Of a stretch of DNA of 31,618 bases, positions 1-10,841 are shown in pieces. A model generated the notes under the pieces. That model saw only the letters and a program-made list of their open reading frames with translations. It did no database searches and was not told the origin of the DNA. Origin of the DNA: Pleurobrachia bachei (Eukaryota; Ctenophora; Tentaculata; Cydippida; Pleurobrachiidae); NCBI GenBank assembly GCA_000695325.1, contig AVPN01000514.1, forward strand, positions 1,887 through 33,504, read 5' to 3'. The first letter of the stretch is position 1. Each line of letters starts with the position of its first letter. The translations under genes were made by a program, and so were the position numbers.

Positions 1-288
1 CAAACCTTATTATCCAATTATCTAATTAACCAGATGAGATAGAGACTTAATTTTAGCACCTCCCCCCACTAATTCGAGGACGCTGATCATTTTAGTGCCC
101 TTGGTTTTGTCTCTACTCCTTTCCTAAGTGGCTATAGCCATATAGCAAACAAACGGTTATGCGCAAACCTAATTATCCAATTATCTTATTAACCGGTTGA
201 GATAGAGACTTAATTCCGGCACCTACCCCCACTAATGCGAGGACGCTGGTCACTCTAGTGCCCTCGATTTTATCTCTACCCCTATTTT
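1..288. repeat. Two-copy tandem repeat at the left edge
   Basis: A unit of about 120 bp occurs at 1-120 and again at about 165-285. Both copies run from an AT-rich start (ccaattatct), through gagatagagacttaatt and a C-rich stretch, to tttatctctacc-like ends, with roughly 85 percent identity by eye. The last glutaredoxin-like exons of gene A would be expected near here or further left, but no exon was found between 1 and 511. Confidence 0.7.
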
Positions 289-511
289 AAGCTTACTTAT
301 GGTTTTGGCCTCAGGCTGAAAATACAGGTACCACGCCCACCCGGAAATGAGGCCTTAGCACCCCTGAACAATTATGAACATTGGTTGGAATCGATAGAGG
401 GGACCCTTAGGAGTACATTTGAGGTGGAAATCCTTTGTAACAAATTTTTCTCCGGTTTGGGCAAAAATTGTCGTTAATTCCCCTTACTATAGGGGATTAT
501 GTAAAACAAAC

Positions 512-1699
512 CTTTTGCGCTGAAGACGACCACGGGATGGTTACGAACAACCTCGAACGCTATGTTTGGTATCTCAATCAGACTTCCAGGGTCCTTTTCC
601 AGTCTGAAAAATAGATAATTATCAACCGGTAAGATTACTGGACTGTATCTGAAAATTCACGGCAAATCGATATCAGGTGTACCTTTTGGCGACATAGCCA
701 CCTAGTGCGATCCCCACACATGTGTGTGGGGATCACACCAGGTGTCTATGTCACCAAGTGTACCTTTTCATAAGCTCTGTTATCCACCATTTTACACCAT
801 ACTTTCGAAGAAGGTCAGTACTGAATTCTTCCACATCTTTCTTCACTAACAGACTGTGATAGAAATATAAATTATTATGGTGACATCATTCTACAAGTTT
901 TATTACTTCAGAGAAAATATTTCTCTTGGAAGGTAAATTAAAAAAGCGAGAATTTATAATTGCCTTGGGTCCCTCCAATGAACGGCTCTCGCCTTTGAAA
1001 CAAAATGTTGTGGTATTCCGTTTTCTTCTTTCAGTCCATTAAAAGATGGAGGTAATATGGAGGTGCCCTTGTATGTTGACCGTTTTGATTGGACTGTCAT
1101 CGAACTCTTTTCGCCATCCTTGTATCTGAGATTCATGAATCATGGGGTATGTTTCTCATGTCAAAAGTAATTATAAACCTTTGACGTGAGAGACACCATT
1201 CTAGTTCTTATTGGGGCCCAACTGTATTCGCCACAGAAACAATCACTCAATTTACCGAGCTGAACGTTCTGAATAAGTTTACTCTTGTACCTTATAATTC
1301 TGTATTTGTATAATGATATACCTGTGTAACGTTGGAGGTTGTGAACCAAATTTAAGTGGTGGATTTGGTGCTGGACGCTTCTTCCTACCAAGCAGCTTGT
1401 TCTTGAGATTCCTCATATCTTAAAAAGTTAAAAGGTATGCTTTAGTAGATGAATATAAAAACCGAATCAGGAATTGATTGGCTGATAACCAGTCACGTAA
1501 CCTAAATAGTAAATAACGAGTTCTGATTGGTTGTTTACCTACCATAGTGGCGGACATGTTCGGGTTTCATCACATTGGTTACCTTCCTCATTTGTCTCCT
1601 GATCTCCTGCTCTGACAGTTGTGGCTGATCTTCCTCTCCTTCTTCCTCTGACTCGGAGCTGGAGCTGGATATGACTTCGATCTCTATTCGCTTACCCAT
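512..1699 (-). CDS. Gene A: pseudo-glutaredoxin family member, 3' end outside window
   Basis: Minus-strand exons in order: 1583-1699 (ATG at 1699), 1322-1401, about 954-1125, 764-853 and 512-603. Exon 1 encodes a short basic start (MGKRIEIEV) followed by SSSSSESEEEGEED. Exons 2 and 3 are basic and proline-containing. Exon 4 encodes DVEEFSTDLLRKYGVKWW, which resembles TVEEYSTKILEEVG in gene D1 and the GPEWWIKHL segment of gene B. Exon 5 (KRLEKDPGSLIEIPN ... HPVVVFSAK) matches the first beta strand of the glutaredoxin-like domain in gene B. Phases agree from exon 1 to 2, 2 to 3 and 4 to 5. The exon 3 to 4 join is unresolved: read straight on, exon 3 stops at 954. The active-site exon and C-terminus lie beyond position 1. 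Function is unknown; cytosolic or nuclear location is inferred from the absence of a signal peptide. Confidence 0.62.
675..768. mobile_element. Palindromic MITE in a gene A intron
   Basis: Near-perfect inverted repeat centred on 720/721 (ccccacaca/tgtgtgtgggg), with arms reaching 'gtaccttttggcgacatag' on the left and its counterpart on the right. The right edge coincides with the splice donor of gene A exon 4 at 763/764. A relative lies at about 21762-21815 in gene F. Confidence 0.75.
1465..1545. mobile_element. Degenerate MITE, same family as 1965-2073
   Basis: Shares ccgaatcagga, ttggctgataaccagtcacg and ctgattggttgttta with the better-preserved element at 1965-2073, but its outer terminal repeats have decayed. 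It lies just 3' of the donor of gene A exon 1 (1583), inside intron 1. Confidence 0.6.
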
Positions 1700-1964
1700 A
1701 ATGCTGGGCTATAGAGGAAATTGGAGATTGAGTTAGGGTGTCATACAAATGTATAATATAATAGTTGGGGTCTCAGTTTGTAGAATTGCTTATGTAATAG
1801 AAAAACAACTGATTGTTTTATAATTATACAGCTAAAACAGATAAAAGATAACGGTAAAATGTTCCAAGAAACGGGAATTCTCACAACAACAAAAATTCAC
1901 TTCAAACACGTAGCGTTTTGTTAGAGTCTTTCAAACCCGGGTTTGTGAATGGAAGTACTTTATC

Positions 1965-2073
1965 CAGGAACCGACCGAATCAGGAAATACTGGTCCCTGG
2001 TTGGCTGATAACCAGTCACGTGACCTAAACAACGAATCCTGATTGGTTGTTTATTTGTGTCGGTCGGTTCCTG
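1965..2073. mobile_element. 109-bp MITE with 14-bp terminal inverted repeats
   Basis: Perfect ends caggaaccgaccga (1965-1978) and tcggtcggttcctg (2060-2073) enclose 80 bp with no coding capacity. A fragment of the same end occurs at 12109-12122, where exon B of pseudogene D2 should be. The element lies between genes A and B. Confidence 0.85.
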
Positions 2074-2399
2074 ACTTGATATCTGTTGCAGCTAGGGCCA
2101 CCCTTCGTAGGGGAGATTTTTGTCAAAGTAGGGGTAATGTTGTCGGTGCCACTTGCCGTACCAATCATGGACCACGGCCTGACAGTGCTCACATGGCATT
2201 TTCCCCTCAAACTCTGTCTCACGTAGCAATGGCACCAACCTTTGTAGCCTGTATAAGTGTGTTATAAGTGTGTTTTATTGCGGTTTCAGCTTAGAATAGA
2301 GTTGGATTGTCTCAGACAATAATCTATTTGAACTGTTCAAACACAGTGTGAGGTGACTCAAAAATCTATGATTGAGATGTATTGAGGAATGTAGTTATC

Positions 2400-5300
2400 T
2401 CACTTTTTGAGTCGTTTCAAAGTTTCATAAGTTCCCAGCAGCTTGCCATTAAACCAAACTTGTGGCAACTGAGCCATCTGAAAAGATTGCAGTGTTTAAA
2501 AGTGGAACATAGGAACTAGGAGGGCTATTTTATCAAACCAAGCGAGATTCATTACGTAATTTATTTGCCTTTTTCCGTTTGTAATCAAACAAGTATACTA
2601 GCGATCCTAATTATTCCATCTAATAATTGCATGTGTTCATAACTATACCGGCGAGAAATGACGTAGATCGCTGAAGATTTTTAACCCCGCCCTTGAGTTG
2701 TCCAGTTCAAGAATCATTATGGCATCAGGGATCACATGAGCCTTCATTCTCGCTTTCTCGATCATGTCTACTGTCTTCTTGTGTTCTTTTTCATCTGTAA
2801 TCATGTAGATATAGTAGATATGTACATAAATTAGTTGATTATTTGATTACATATTTACTCTTTCCTGCGCCACATTACAAATGTAAAGGAGGGTTAGAGC
2901 ATAATCCATGGTCCTTTTTATAATAATAACTTACATTTTGCAGTAAAGATGACTATGGGAAAGTTGTTGATGATCAGTTCAGCCACATTTCCAATGAGCC
3001 CCATGGACCTGGGTTCCGTCTCCAGCTGTCTCCTCAAGTGTTTTATCCACCACTCGGGTCCCATGTTACGTATCTCCGGGTGGTAATAATCCTCCAAGTT
3101 AACTGTTTCATTGTGGAACCTGTAACACATGGAATTTGCAGCATAGGTATTAGGTATTAGGTAATGTGCAACAAATGTAATGTGCAACCTGGTAATAGAT
3201 GTTGAATGTCCTATAGCCGTGGGACACTTCACAAAACCCAACTGGGCTTTTGTTTGGCCGGCCTTACATGTCATAATACACTGGATTACAATATTGTCAA
3301 AGCTTCTATGTCATGGCTGATGATCTGTACGTACCGATGGTGATACGCGAGAGTTAACTTCTTGCTCCTTTCAAAATCATGGTAATGATCGAACCAATGA
3401 TGGTTCCAATACTTGTCGTGGTGGGGGTAGAGATTCTCCGGTAACAGGTCATAGGGATCACGGCCATTCGCTGGGGTATACTCCCTAACTGGTTTCCTAA
3501 TGAATATTTGCGAAAGTGATGAAAGTGGTTTGTAAAAGCTGTTTTAGTCTGCTAGCCATGGAGTATACTAAATATATACCTCCCAGTGCAGCACCTTGCT
3601 TTAATCGACCGCACCCCAGGGCCCAGGGCTAGCAAATAAGAAAGTGCGTCTATTACATGTCATGGTAATATTGCTACAACTTCCGAGAGAAGATTCAGCT
3701 GCAGCTTTAAGTTTATAGAAATCTACACGTTGGTTAATGTGCACAAGATAAAAGGTGCATCATTAACCAACAACACCTTTCAGCTCGATAAAATAATTGT
3801 TATAATCTAATCCTCCTTTACATTTGTTTCCCGTGCCATGAAACGGCCGTGTCGATCAAGTATCAATCCTAAATGTATACCTAGAATGGGGATTCAACAT
3901 TCCCCAGTCGCCAGCCTCGTGAAATCTATCACTCCATTTCCCCTCCTCACCGGACCAGTACTTTTCAAAATCACTGAAATATAACTGCTCTTGGATCCGA
4001 ATATTTATTGCTTATCTATACCAGAAAGAGGGGAAATATGTAAATTCAATAAATTCGAGCAATCTAATAGGATTATTGTTGGAAAACAGTTTTCAATTAC
4101 TTACCGGTGTTTCTGCTGAAGGTACGTATCTCCCTTTTTGGCATGATACTTTCTATCCCATATTTTATCTCCGTGAATCAGTTCTAGTTCCCTCATTCTA
4201 GCAGCTCGGGATACGTCTCCATTTTCACCGTAGTATTGCAGTAAAGATGACTATGGGAAAGTTGTTGATGATCAGTTCAGCCACATTTCCAATGAGCCCC
4301 ATGGACCTGGGTTCCGTCTCCAGCTGTCTCCTCAAGTGTTTTATCCACCACTCGGGTCCCATGTTACGTATCTCCGGGTGGTAATAATCCTCCAAGTTAA
4401 CTGTTTCATTGTGGAACCTGTAACACATGGAATTTGCAGCATAGGTATTAGGTATTAGGTAATGTGCAACAAATGTAATGTGCAACCTGGTAATAGATGT
4501 TGAATGTCCTATAGCCGTGGGACACTTCACAAAACCCAACTGGGCTTTTGTTTAGATTGGCCGGCCTTACATGTCATAATACACTGGATTACAATATTGT
4601 CAAAGCTTCTATGTCATGGCTGATGATCTGTACGTACCGATGGTGATACGCGAGAGTTAACTTCTTGCTCCTTTCAAAATCATGGTAATGATCGAACCAA
4701 TGATGGTTCCAATACTTGTCGTGGTGGGGGTAGAGATTCTCCGGTAACAGGTCATAGGGATCACGACCATTCGCTGGGGCATACTCCCTAACTGGCTTCC
4801 TAGAATTGATATTTGCGAAAGTGATGAAAGTGGTTTGTAAAAGCTGTTTTAGTCTGCTAGCCATGGAGTATACTAAATATATACCTCCCAGTGCAGCACC
4901 TTGCTTTAATCGACCGCACCCCAGGGCCCAGGGCTAGCAAATAAGAAAGTGCGTCTATTACATGTCATGGTAATATTGCTACAACTTCCGAGAGAAGATT
5001 CAGCTGCAGCTTTAAGTTTATAGAAATCTACACGTTGGTTAATGTGCACAAGATAAAAGGTGCATCATTAACCAACAACACCTTTCAGCTCGATAAAATA
5101 ATTGTTATAATCTAATCCTCCTTTACATTTGTTTCCCGTGCCATGAAACGGCCGTGTCGATCAAGTATCAATCCTAAATGTATACCTAGAATGGGGATTC
5201 AACATTCCCCAGTCGCCAGCCTCGTGAAATCTATCACTCCATTTACCCTCCTCACCGGACCAATACTTTTCAAAATCACTGAAATATAACTGCTCTTGGA

Positions 5301-6397
5301 TCCGAATATTTATTGCTTATCTATACCAGAAAGAGGGGAAATATGTAAATTCAATAAATTCGAGCAATCTAATAGGATTATTGTTGGAAAACAGTTTTCA
5401 ATTACTTACCGGTGTTTCTGCTGAAGGTACGTATCTCCCTTTTTGGCATGATACTTTCTATCCCATATTTTATCTCCGTGAATCAGTTCTAGTTCCCTCA
5501 TTCTAGCAGCTCGGGATACGTCTCCATTTTCACCGTAGTATGGCTCAAAGTCTGATCTAACCAGGAAATTATAAGTGTAATCTTTACAATAAACAATCTG
5601 ACAAGTTTTTTTCATGGAACAATAAGTCAGCTTATAAAATTAGCCCAACTTTCTAAGTTCTTACCTCCCCTCGTTATGTTTAGCCTGTTTATCTTCAATG
5701 AACCGTCTGTAGCGCTGCCGTGATTTCGTAGCATTGAATTCCATCATCATTTCATTATCACCAGGTTGTAAGTAATATGAACTGAAGAAAAACATTTAAT
5801 AGAGGAGGAGAGAAGAAAAACTGGTATTATTTGACCCAAGTATAAATATTAAGAAATTACTTCTTGAACGAGGTTTAAATAACAATTCACCTGTTTTCCA
5901 GGACATGCAAATTTTGTTTTTTCTTGTCCGGTTTCTTGTTCGAAAAAGGTCGAAAGTGTTTGTGTTGCCACTGAATTTTGCTCTCCGTTTCTAAATCCTT
6001 GTTACGCTGCCTCTCTACATCCTTTTGTTCCTCATACCGTTTCATGATGTGGTTGAATTCCGGCCTGGATGGATTATACTTATCGAAAAAAGATAGAGAT
6101 TATTTTATTTTATCAATTTATCTCAGATCTCAGTATCGGTTCTCAGAACATTTAAAATGAAATTACCGTACATACTTTCTTTTATAGATTTCTAAATGAT
6201 GGGGTAAGGTTTCATCGGCTTGATTCTTAATTTCTTCAGTTGAATCCTGAAAAGTTGAACTTTTGAGTCTGTATAAAAGGAACCCTTTGATAAAACAGTT
6301 TGTAATTGCGATGTACCTGTTGCGGTTCGTGATCATCATTATCATCTTCGCTGCTTGATGAGGCAGCTATCTCATCTACAATATTGATAGCAGCCAT
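2400..6397 (-). CDS. Gene B: complete cysteine-less glutaredoxin-like protein
   Basis: Ten minus-strand exons in matching phase: 6317-6397 (ATG at 6397), 6172-6246, 5891-6078, 5665-5781, 5410-5556, 5186-5278, 4638-4799 or 3335-3496, 2935-3119, 2649-2794 and 2400-2477 (TGA). The sum is 1272 nt, or 423 residues. Residues 1-27 are acidic (AASSSSEDDNDDHE). Residues 28-155 are charged and Lys/Arg-rich. Residues 155-300 are rich in Tyr, Trp, His and Asp (HHDKYWNHHWFDHYHDF). From about 305 come GPEWWIKHLRRQL, the beta strand NFPIVIFTAK, then YEKEHKKTVDMI where glutaredoxins have YCPYCKKVKEL. The end is MAQLPQVWFNGKLLGTY with the cis-proline. No catalytic Cys remains, so oxidoreductase activity is unlikely; a binding or structural role is inferred. 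There is no signal peptide. An extra copy of exons 6-8 lies inside the gene. Alternatives are a pseudogene or an SH3BGR-like fold. Confidence 0.8.
2939..5541. repeat. 1.3-kb tandem duplication inside gene B
   Basis: Unit 1 spans 2939-4236 and unit 2 spans 4237-5541, nearly identical apart from a few small indels. Each unit holds exon 6 (3881-3973 and 5186-5278), exon 7 (3335-3496 and 4638-4799) and most or all of exon 8 (2935-3119; 4237-4417). The breakpoints lie inside exon 8 and exon 5, so the second exon 8 loses its donor and runs into an out-of-frame piece of exon 5, stopping at 4225. The first unit likewise carries only a partial exon 5 (about 4103-4236). Confidence 0.9.
3730..3772. repeat. 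Intronic hairpin, three copies in the window
   Basis: Inverted repeat gttggttaatgtgcac ... gtgcatcattaaccaac with a loop of about 10 bp, in gene B intron 6. Copies lie at about 5034-5076 and 7438-7480, each carried along by the block duplications. Confidence 0.7.
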
Positions 6398-6639
6398 GAC
6401 TTGTGCTATAATAATGAGGAGGAGAATTATTATACATAATAGGGGATAAGTAAAGAAGGAGATTTAATTGAGAATAAGGAGTTGAGCGTACTCGGAATCT
6501 TTTCAAAAATTATAAACAGTCATTCATATCAACATTTTATGACCAAAAATATCGCTTCAGATGTTCCCGAATTTTTAAATGAAGAGAAAAATTAAGAGAA
6601 AAATTATTGTATTCGCATGTCATTTAAATGGCTCAGAAG

Positions 6640-6905
6640 ATTCAGCAGCTGCATATTCTGTATCTGTGTACACAACACATTCACAGTCCTCACATTCTGT
6701 ATCTGAATGAGTTGTGTTCACATGTGTTTAACACAACTCATTCACAGTCCTCACATTCTGTATCTGTGTATAACACAACTCATCCACAGTCCTCACATTT
6801 TGTATCTGTGTATAACACAACTCATCCACAGTCCCCACATTTTGTATCTGTGTACACAACTCATCCACAGTCCTCACATTTTGTATCTGTGTATAACACA
6901 ACTGC
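6640..6905. repeat. Minisatellite upstream of gene B
   Basis: Five to six copies of a roughly 42-bp unit containing cacattttgtatctgtgta and cacaactcatccacagtcc. It begins about 240 bp upstream of the gene B start codon. A shorter array (9250-9410) sits at the same place upstream of gene B'. The long open frames it gives on the plus strand are repeat artefacts. Confidence 0.9.
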
Positions 6906-7214
6906 CAGTATCATGGGTAGAATGGCACCTGTCAAAAATGCATATTGAACATGAGCTATTGTAACATTAAAATAATATGCAGGTTTCCTGAAGTTTCTTT
7001 ATGTAAAAATAAAATTCTACTAAAAGTTCGGTTCATTAACTTGTCAGTCAAACATGCCATTTCTTCATATTGGAACCTGCCAGATAAGCTGATAAGATGG
7101 TAGTTCCATGCGAAGGGAGGGGGTGGGGGACTCTTCTCTAGTGTCGGCGTTATCGCTTTGCGATAGTTCTTGTGGGCTTGCCGTAGGCAAGCCCAGGCAC
7201 TCTGAGTAGTAGTA

Positions 7215-7327
7215 AACATGCCAAACTGACCTGTTTTAATTGCTTTCTTGAATGCCTCATAGTTTCCAACAGTCTTTTCGTTTATCATTACAATAGGGAG
7301 CTCTGATAGTCCCGTTACTGCTTGCAA
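7215..7327 (-). pseudogene. Orphan C-terminal glutaredoxin-like exon, probably gene C
   Basis: After a good acceptor the exon reads DLQAVTGLSELPIVMINEK followed by TVGNYEAFKKAIKTG, the canonical end of a glutaredoxin fold (cis-Pro in LPIVM, then a Gly-containing turn and last helix). It ends at a possible donor (G|GTCAGT); otherwise the frame stays open to a stop at 6956. Its phase (0) does not fit exon 6 of B' (phase 2), but its content continues the truncated exon at 9508-9596, so I read it as the tail of gene C, separated by the inserted B' block. Confidence 0.6.
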
Positions 7328-7590
7328 GTCCTAAAATGATCAAACCTAAATATTGCTTTGCATTTTTTTGTCATATCAGCTCATAAAAATGGAGAAAATA
7401 AAATACTTCTGCAGCTTTAAGTTTATAGAAATCTACACGTTGGTTAATGTGCACAAGATAAAAGGTGCATCATTAACCAACAACACCTTTCAGCTCGATA
7501 AAATAATTGTTATAATCTAATCCTCCTTTACATTTGTTTCCCGTGCCATGAAACGGCCGTGTCGATCAAGTATCAATCCTAAATGTATAC

Positions 7591-8994
7591 CTAGAATGGG
7601 GATTGAACATTCCCCAGTCGCCAGCCTCGTGAAATCTATCACTCCATTTCCCCTCCTCACCGGACCAGTACTTTTCAAAATCACTGAAATATAACTGCTC
7701 TTGGATCCGAATATTTATTGCTTATCTATACCAGAAAGAGGGGAAATATGTAAATTCAATAAATTCGAGCAATCCAATAGGATTATTGATGGAAAACAGT
7801 TTGCTCCAATCAGACTGACCGGTGCTTCTGTTGAAGATACGTATCTCCCTTTTTGGCATGGTACTTTCTATCCCATATTTTATCTCCGTGAATTAGCTCT
7901 AGTTCCCTCATTCTAGCAGCTCGGGATACGTCTCCATTTTCACCGTAGTACGGCTCAAAGTCTGATCTAACCAGGAAATTATAAATTTAATCTTTACAAA
8001 GACTAAAAACTTAGAGCTAGATCTGTATAAACAACCTGACGAGTTAGTAGCCTAACGTATTATATGCTTACCTCCCCTCGTTATGTTTAGCCTGTTTATC
8101 TTCAATGAACCGCCTGTAGCGCTGTCGTGATTTCTTAGCATTGAATTCCATCATCATTTCATTATCACCAGGTTGTAAGTAATATGAACTGAAGAAAAAC
8201 ATTTGATAGAGGAGGAGAGAAGAAAAACTGGTATTATTTGACCCAAGTATTAAATACTAAGAAATTACTTCTTGAACGAGGTTTAAATAACAATTCACCT
8301 GTTTTTCAGGACATGCAAACTTTGTTTTTTCTTGTCCGGTTTCTTGTTTGAAAAAGGTCTAAAGTGTTTGTGTTGCCATTGAATTTTGCTCTCCGTTTCT
8401 AATTCCTTGTTACGCTGCCTCTCCACATCCCTTTGTTCCTCATATCGTTTCATGATGTGGTTGAATTCTGGCCTGGATGGATTATACTTGACATGTTAAT
8501 TGTCTGTCAGCTCTCACACCGAGCCGAAGGCCCGGTGTGAGCTTACGCGAGCCCGAAGTGCCGATGACACAGACTGCGTAGCATTGGCCCGACAGATACT
8601 CCAATTCCATGTCATCAGACTTAGTGCCGATGAGACAGACTGCGTAGCATGGCAAGATTATACTTAGCGAAAAAAGATAGAGATTATTTTATTTTATTAA
8701 TTTATCTCAGATCTCAGTATCAGTTCTCAGAACATTTAAAATAACAATGACCATACATACTTTCGTTTATAGATTTCTAAATGATGGGGCAAGGTTTCAT
8801 CGGCTTGATTCTTAATTTCTTCAGTTGAATCCTGAAAAGTTGAACTTTTGAGTCTGTATAACTGCTTCGCCATAAGGAACCCTTTGATAAAACAGTTTAT
8901 AATTGTGATGTACCTGTTGCGGTTCGTGATCATCATCATCATCTTCGCTGCTCGATGAGGCAGCTATCTCATCTACAATATTGATAGCAGCCAT
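7591..8994 (-). pseudogene. Gene B': 5' copy of gene B, exons 1-6 only
   Basis: Exons 8914-8994 (ATG at 8994), 8757-8831, 8299-8486, 8072-8188, 7820-7966 and 7591-7683 have exactly the lengths of gene B exons 1-6 (81, 75, 188, 117, 147, 93) and stay open in frame. Protein differences from B are few. The Trp segment and the glutaredoxin-like exons are absent; the next exon downstream (7215-7327) is out of phase. Exon 5 has a changed donor (GTCAGT instead of GTAAGT), and exon 3 has a 166-bp insertion at its acceptor. It could still make a truncated acidic/basic protein of about 230 residues from a duplicated promoter, but I favour a recent partial copy. Confidence 0.7.
8490..8655. mobile_element. 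166-bp insertion at the acceptor of B' exon 3
   Basis: The 10-bp sequence gattatactt occurs at 8480-8489 and 8656-8665 and once only at the same place in gene B (6072-6081 region), so it looks like a target-site duplication. The insert holds a strong hairpin (ctcacaccg ... cggtgtgag) and two direct copies of gacagactgcgtagcat. It replaces the natural polypyrimidine tract while preserving the AG. Confidence 0.75.
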
Positions 8995-9249
8995 GACTTG
9001 TGCTATAATAATGAGGAGGAGAATTATTATAATAGGGGGTAAGTAAAGAAGGAGATTTAATTGAGAATAAGGAGTTGAGCGTACTCGGAATCTTTTCAAA
9101 AATTATAAACAGTCATTCATATTAACATTTTACGACCACAAATATCGCTTCAGATGTTCCCGAATTTGTAAATGAAGATCACATAACCCGTATAATTAAG
9201 AGAAAAATTATTGTATTCGCATTTCATTTCCATGGCTCAGAAGATTCAG

Positions 9250-9410
9250 CAGCTGCATATTCTGTATCTGTGTACACAACACATTCACAGTCCTCACATT
9301 CTGTATCTGAATGAGTTGTGTTCACATGTGTTTAACACAACTCATTCACAGTCCTCACATTCTGTATCTGTGTATAACACAACTCATCCACAGTCCTCAC
9401 ATTTTGCTGG
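9250..9410. repeat. Minisatellite upstream of gene B'
   Basis: Three to four units of the array described at 6640-6905, ending in a unique tail (gctggatcaagtttagttgc). Array length therefore differs between the two promoter copies. Confidence 0.85.
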
Positions 9411-9734
9411 ATCAAGTTTAGTTGCTGCCAGTATCATGGGTAGAATGGCACCTGTCAAAAATGCATATTGAACATGAGCTATTGTAACATTAAAATAATA
9501 TGCAGGTTATCATATCGAGTAAAGCTGAATCTGATATTTCACGGTTTGCCATTATCTGCCGAATTAGTTTGGTGAGCTTCCGACCACTCTTGCTGGCTAT
9601 AGAAAACATGGTGTCTTTGTTGAGAGAGTAGAAAAATGACAAAGTATTTATTGTCTGCGTAAATCAAACTTTTATAATATCATCTGCAACGCGTGAAACT
9701 ACCCCTCCGCCTAAATGGTTGCACGTCTCATACA

Positions 9735-9812
9735 TCGGCGAGACTTCGTAAATACCTCGTGTATTAAAGAAGACGATATAGGAAGCGGTGAGACTTCGTA
9801 AATACCTCGTTT
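9735..9812. repeat. Short direct repeat
   Basis: Two copies of gagacttcgtaaatacctcgt (one base shorter match shown by eye) lie about 50 bp apart, inside the decayed part of gene C. Nothing else was recognised in 9600-9880. Confidence 0.6.
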
Positions 9813-10393
9813 GTTTTTCTAATGATAGCCTTTCGAAAAACGGTAATTGTGACGCTACAAAGGATAATGATCCAACGCTAAACTATCTTTCTCCAGCTGC
9901 TTGAACATACTCTCAACAAACCTGATATATGAATCTTATTGAACGAAGACTATTTTAGATAATCAGATTTAGTCGAGATGAATTTTTTTCCAACCAGAAT
10001 TGAATGAAAAAGCCACTTTGATAGAAGTCTTAGTCAAGCAAATTGTATATTTTCGTACCATTTGGGGCCTTTCTTTCTGATGCGATGTGGTGTGTAATCG
10101 CTCACCAAGTTTAGGTACGGTTCGTTTACTCCCTGTTGCCTCTCCGGGACCGGGGGAATCCAGTTCCTGTGTTATAGACAAATATATTTTAGAAGCAATA
10201 GTTTTCAATTACTGTAATCATGTCGATCTTATAATTGAGTATTACCGCAAAATCATTGATTCAGAGTCATGCAATATATTCACTATATAAACCTGAATTG
10301 CTTATGGGGTTGACTCCATTGCCAGGAGCCAGGAGCGTGAGCCGTGTATCTTGATCCCCTCACATCTGGTCTACTTGAATGACCCTTCCTGAA

Positions 10394-10841
10394 CAGAATT
10401 TATAAAACTGTTATTTGTTTTTAAAATGACTCGATCACAGTACATGTAACTGCATAATTGTAAACATGCCGAGCACACCTTGTAACGGGTATACCTATTA
10501 TATATGTTCTATAATTATACTAATGGGTATCGTTATATCGGGCATCTAGCTCGATCTTATACACATCATGATGTGTCACAGAGACACATATATATAGTGA
10601 CATATCATGAGATACGCTTTGTTTGTCGACGGCCATACGATGGTCAAGCGAGTTATTTATATCGGTACTGTCAAGTCATGCTTCTAGATTTTATAAAAGT
10701 CAGTGTTGTATGTATCGGGCTGCTATGAGACCGCAACCTAGTTCGACTCAAGAAATGTCATATCTAAGCGTGGTCTTGCAATTCTAATCGTGGTATTGCA
10801 ATTAATTGCAGCACTAGAAACCTATAGTCCAAGGCACTTAC
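10394..10841. other. Gene C intron with palindromes
   Basis: No exon was found. The stretch holds small palindromes (cacatcatgatgtg at about 10562) and AT-rich runs. It is treated as the intron between gene C exons 2 and 3. Confidence 0.4.

Larger units (their letters stand above)
5007..9508. repeat. Two-kb block duplication generating gene B'
   Basis: The stretch from about 5007 to 6974 (gene B exons 1-6, promoter and minisatellite) recurs at about 7405-9508. Identity is high in exons and moderate in introns. The block contents share every exon boundary of exons 1-6. The left junction is near 7393-7410 and the right one near 9508, where it cuts into a gene C exon. Confidence 0.85.

Noticed and set aside
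6628-6964. Overlapping plus-strand open frames of 85-106 codons
   Set aside because: They are translations of the 42-bp minisatellite in two frames, with period-14 repeats and no splice or start context.
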